Assembly: GCA_019217005.1 (NCBI GenBank)
Contig: JAHBNG010000005.1
Span: 124,001-188,000 of the forward strand
Reading direction: 5' to 3'
From: Chloroflexi bacterium TSY
GTDB taxonomy: Bacteria > Chloroflexota > Anaerolineae > Caldilineales > Caldilineaceae
Length of the DNA stretch: 64,000 nucleotides
Every line of letters starts with the position of its first letter. Positions within the stretch are counted from its first letter, which is position 1. A model generated the notes under the pieces. That model had not been told where the DNA came from and ran no database searches. It was given only the letters and a program-made list of their open reading frames with translations. Below, piece after piece: positions 62,719 through 64,000 of the stretch. The translations under genes and the position numbers were made by a program.

Positions 62719-64000
62719 AAAAACGGGATCAAATGTAAAAATAGTGCTCGGCTAGTTTAAGCAGCGGCATTGAGGCGGCGATGAGCGAGAACGCCTTTAG
62801 GGAAATGGTGTGAAACCGAGGCCTTTTTCCGAAAGTCAGGGTCGAGTTGGTCAGGAGTTGGAAAAAGAGCACTCGAGAGAACACGGCGCAGCCTGCCGGG
62901 AGTGGATTGAGGCTCTCGATCCCAGTAGCCAGTCGGTATGGGAGGAAGAGAAGCGGCTAAATGGGAAAGAAGATTGCCAGCCAGCAGCCCCAGTTCAGGT
63001 AAGCGGAAACAAGCCTCATCGGCATGAACAAATTGACGATGTAAGCCAATCATCTGCTTGGAAGCCAAGGGGGGATGTTCAACAGGCCAGCGTTCCAGGT
63101 AGACAAGATAAATGGTTTCAGGCTGCAAAGTCATAACGGTCGCCAAAACCAAAGGTGTGTTGTAGGCCGGATCCTGAATGACGTAAATCGAGTAGGTACG
63201 GTTGGCTGTATCCACCTTGGTTGTTCTGGGGACGAGATTGTGCCATGCTTGATAGCAAATCAGGCGACCACTATAGAGAAAGCGACCAGACGAGTCCGGA
63301 GTTGTAGCCTCGAGTCGCTTTCCTTATAGCTGCGAGAGAGCGGTCGCACAATATCACCATATTCAGGTGGTCTGCCTTTTTCTTTGCGTTTGGGGAACTC
63401 ATTGCGGCGCACTGTGCAGTTAATGGCTTCCCGCAGGACAAATCGGTCTATGCCGCTTTCTAGCATTTCTCTGATTGTAAACCCGGCATCGACCACCGCC
63501 ACTTCGTCTGACTCCAGTGATTTCTTCGTCTCTGTCAGCAGCTTTTTCCGAAACTCACTTTCCTTTGTTCCAACCGTGCATCTCATGATTGCCTTGAGCA
63601 GTGGCACTCGCTTCCCGCCTATCTCCCCGAGCTTATCATCACTCCAAAGATGAGCGGGCAATGCCCGACGAGCCGTTGAGTTATAGAGTCGGTTCACTTT
63701 CCTTGCAGCTTCGGTCGCCAGAACCCTGTGATATCTATGCTTTTCACTCGGTACCCTTCTAACTTTTTTGCCTCCCATTCCCTTTCCACTTCTTCTTGCC
63801 ACGACCCCAGCAGACTTGTGATATCCCATGATCCATATCGAAAGCTCCACCAGCTTCGCCGGAGCTCCTCATCTTCAAACCCGCTTTCTTTCAATGCGCT
63901 ATGGATTGCTCCTCGACTTTTCAGAAACGACCCATTCAGCATTGCCCACATCAGACGCATTACATTTACGTTTGTTCCCATCGGCGTTACTTGCAATACA
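62648..64000 (-). mobile_element. IS element copy 3, partial at the window edge
   Basis: The inverted repeat CTTTACTTTCTGGTAAA starts at 62648. The sequence is the reverse complement of IS copies 1 and 2 and runs out of the window. Compared with copy 2, at least three small deletions are seen (two in the CCCGC/GGGG area and one near 63325), so this copy is decayed. Confidence 0.9.
62757..64000 (-). pseudogene. DDE transposase of IS copy 3, frameshifted, partial
   Basis: The C-terminal part (62757-63215) ends HFPKGVLAHRRLNAAA as in the other copies. The middle (63260-63850) includes VVDAGFTIREMLESGIDRF. The shift between them is loss of one G in the codons for YKGKRLEA. The N-terminal frame (from 63996 down) stops at the same GGAAAGTGA site as copy 2. 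In the segment after it, RALPAHLWSDDKLGEI replaces RALPALIFGVMISSGEI through two balancing indels. Confidence 0.85.

Noticed and set aside
1..64000. tRNA, rRNA or riboswitch genes
   Set aside because: I looked for typical tRNA arms and known riboswitch cores in the gaps and saw none that I could support by eye; a covariance search would be needed to exclude them.

Overview
The window reads as a chromosome segment of a filamentous or mat-type Chloroflexota bacterium (Caldilineae/Anaerolineae-like). This is inferred from gene style, not from a marker gene. The supporting signs are very large exported repeat proteins, exported proteins ending in a short hydrophobic LPL tail, an ECF sigma factor paired with a DUF5667-type membrane partner, a Uma2 gene, and many insertion sequences and MITE-like elements. 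No rRNA, tRNA or CRISPR array was seen.

Left part (1-6,000): the end of an MBL-fold hydrolase gene, then an ADP-dependent phosphofructokinase/glucokinase gene broken into three pieces by a 1.48 kb IS and a 155 bp MITE. Removing both insertions and one copy of each target duplication restores one reading frame. An intact class II ketose-bisphosphate aldolase lies just upstream, so this was probably a small sugar-phosphate operon. A decayed ISAzo13-type element, itself carrying another MITE, follows.

Exported-protein region (6,100-23,800): a PKD-domain protein, an aminoglycoside-phosphotransferase-like kinase, two small proteins, a gingipain-like C25 cysteine peptidase, and a 3,559-residue surface protein with about 22 SdrD-B-like repeats. 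Three of these exported proteins share an LPL C-terminal tail. Hairpin repeats (140-141 bp units) lie between the peptidase and the giant gene.

Middle (23,870-33,800): a frameshifted IS701-like element that cuts off an MFS transporter, a foldback element, an orphan oligopeptide-type binding lipoprotein with a MITE at its start, a nucleotidyltransferase-phosphohexomutase fusion abutting a DUF262 remnant, a haloacid-dehalogenase-like hydrolase, and an ECF sigma gene translationally coupled to a membrane protein with a very long Asp/Glu-rich tail.

Right part (33,900-64,000): a propeller/Ig/PKD/di-haem cytochrome fusion, an exported Asp/Glu-rich protein, nicotinate phosphoribosyltransferase, a second IS copy, Uma2, and a BNR-repeat lipoprotein. 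Next comes a minus-strand sugar catabolism cluster (rhamnose mutarotase, two TIM-barrel isomerases, Gfo/Idh/MocA dehydrogenase, HAD phosphatase, KDG-type kinase). Then come oligopeptidase B, a zinc-type dehydrogenase, and a sulfotransferase / small membrane protein / alkaline-phosphatase-superfamily set. The window ends in a third IS copy that truncates a membrane protein gene.

The most distinctive aspects are the density of mobile elements with readable target duplications (at least five non-autonomous families and three IS families), the shared C-terminal tail on exported proteins beside a C25 peptidase, and two hyperacidic proteins next to a sigma factor.
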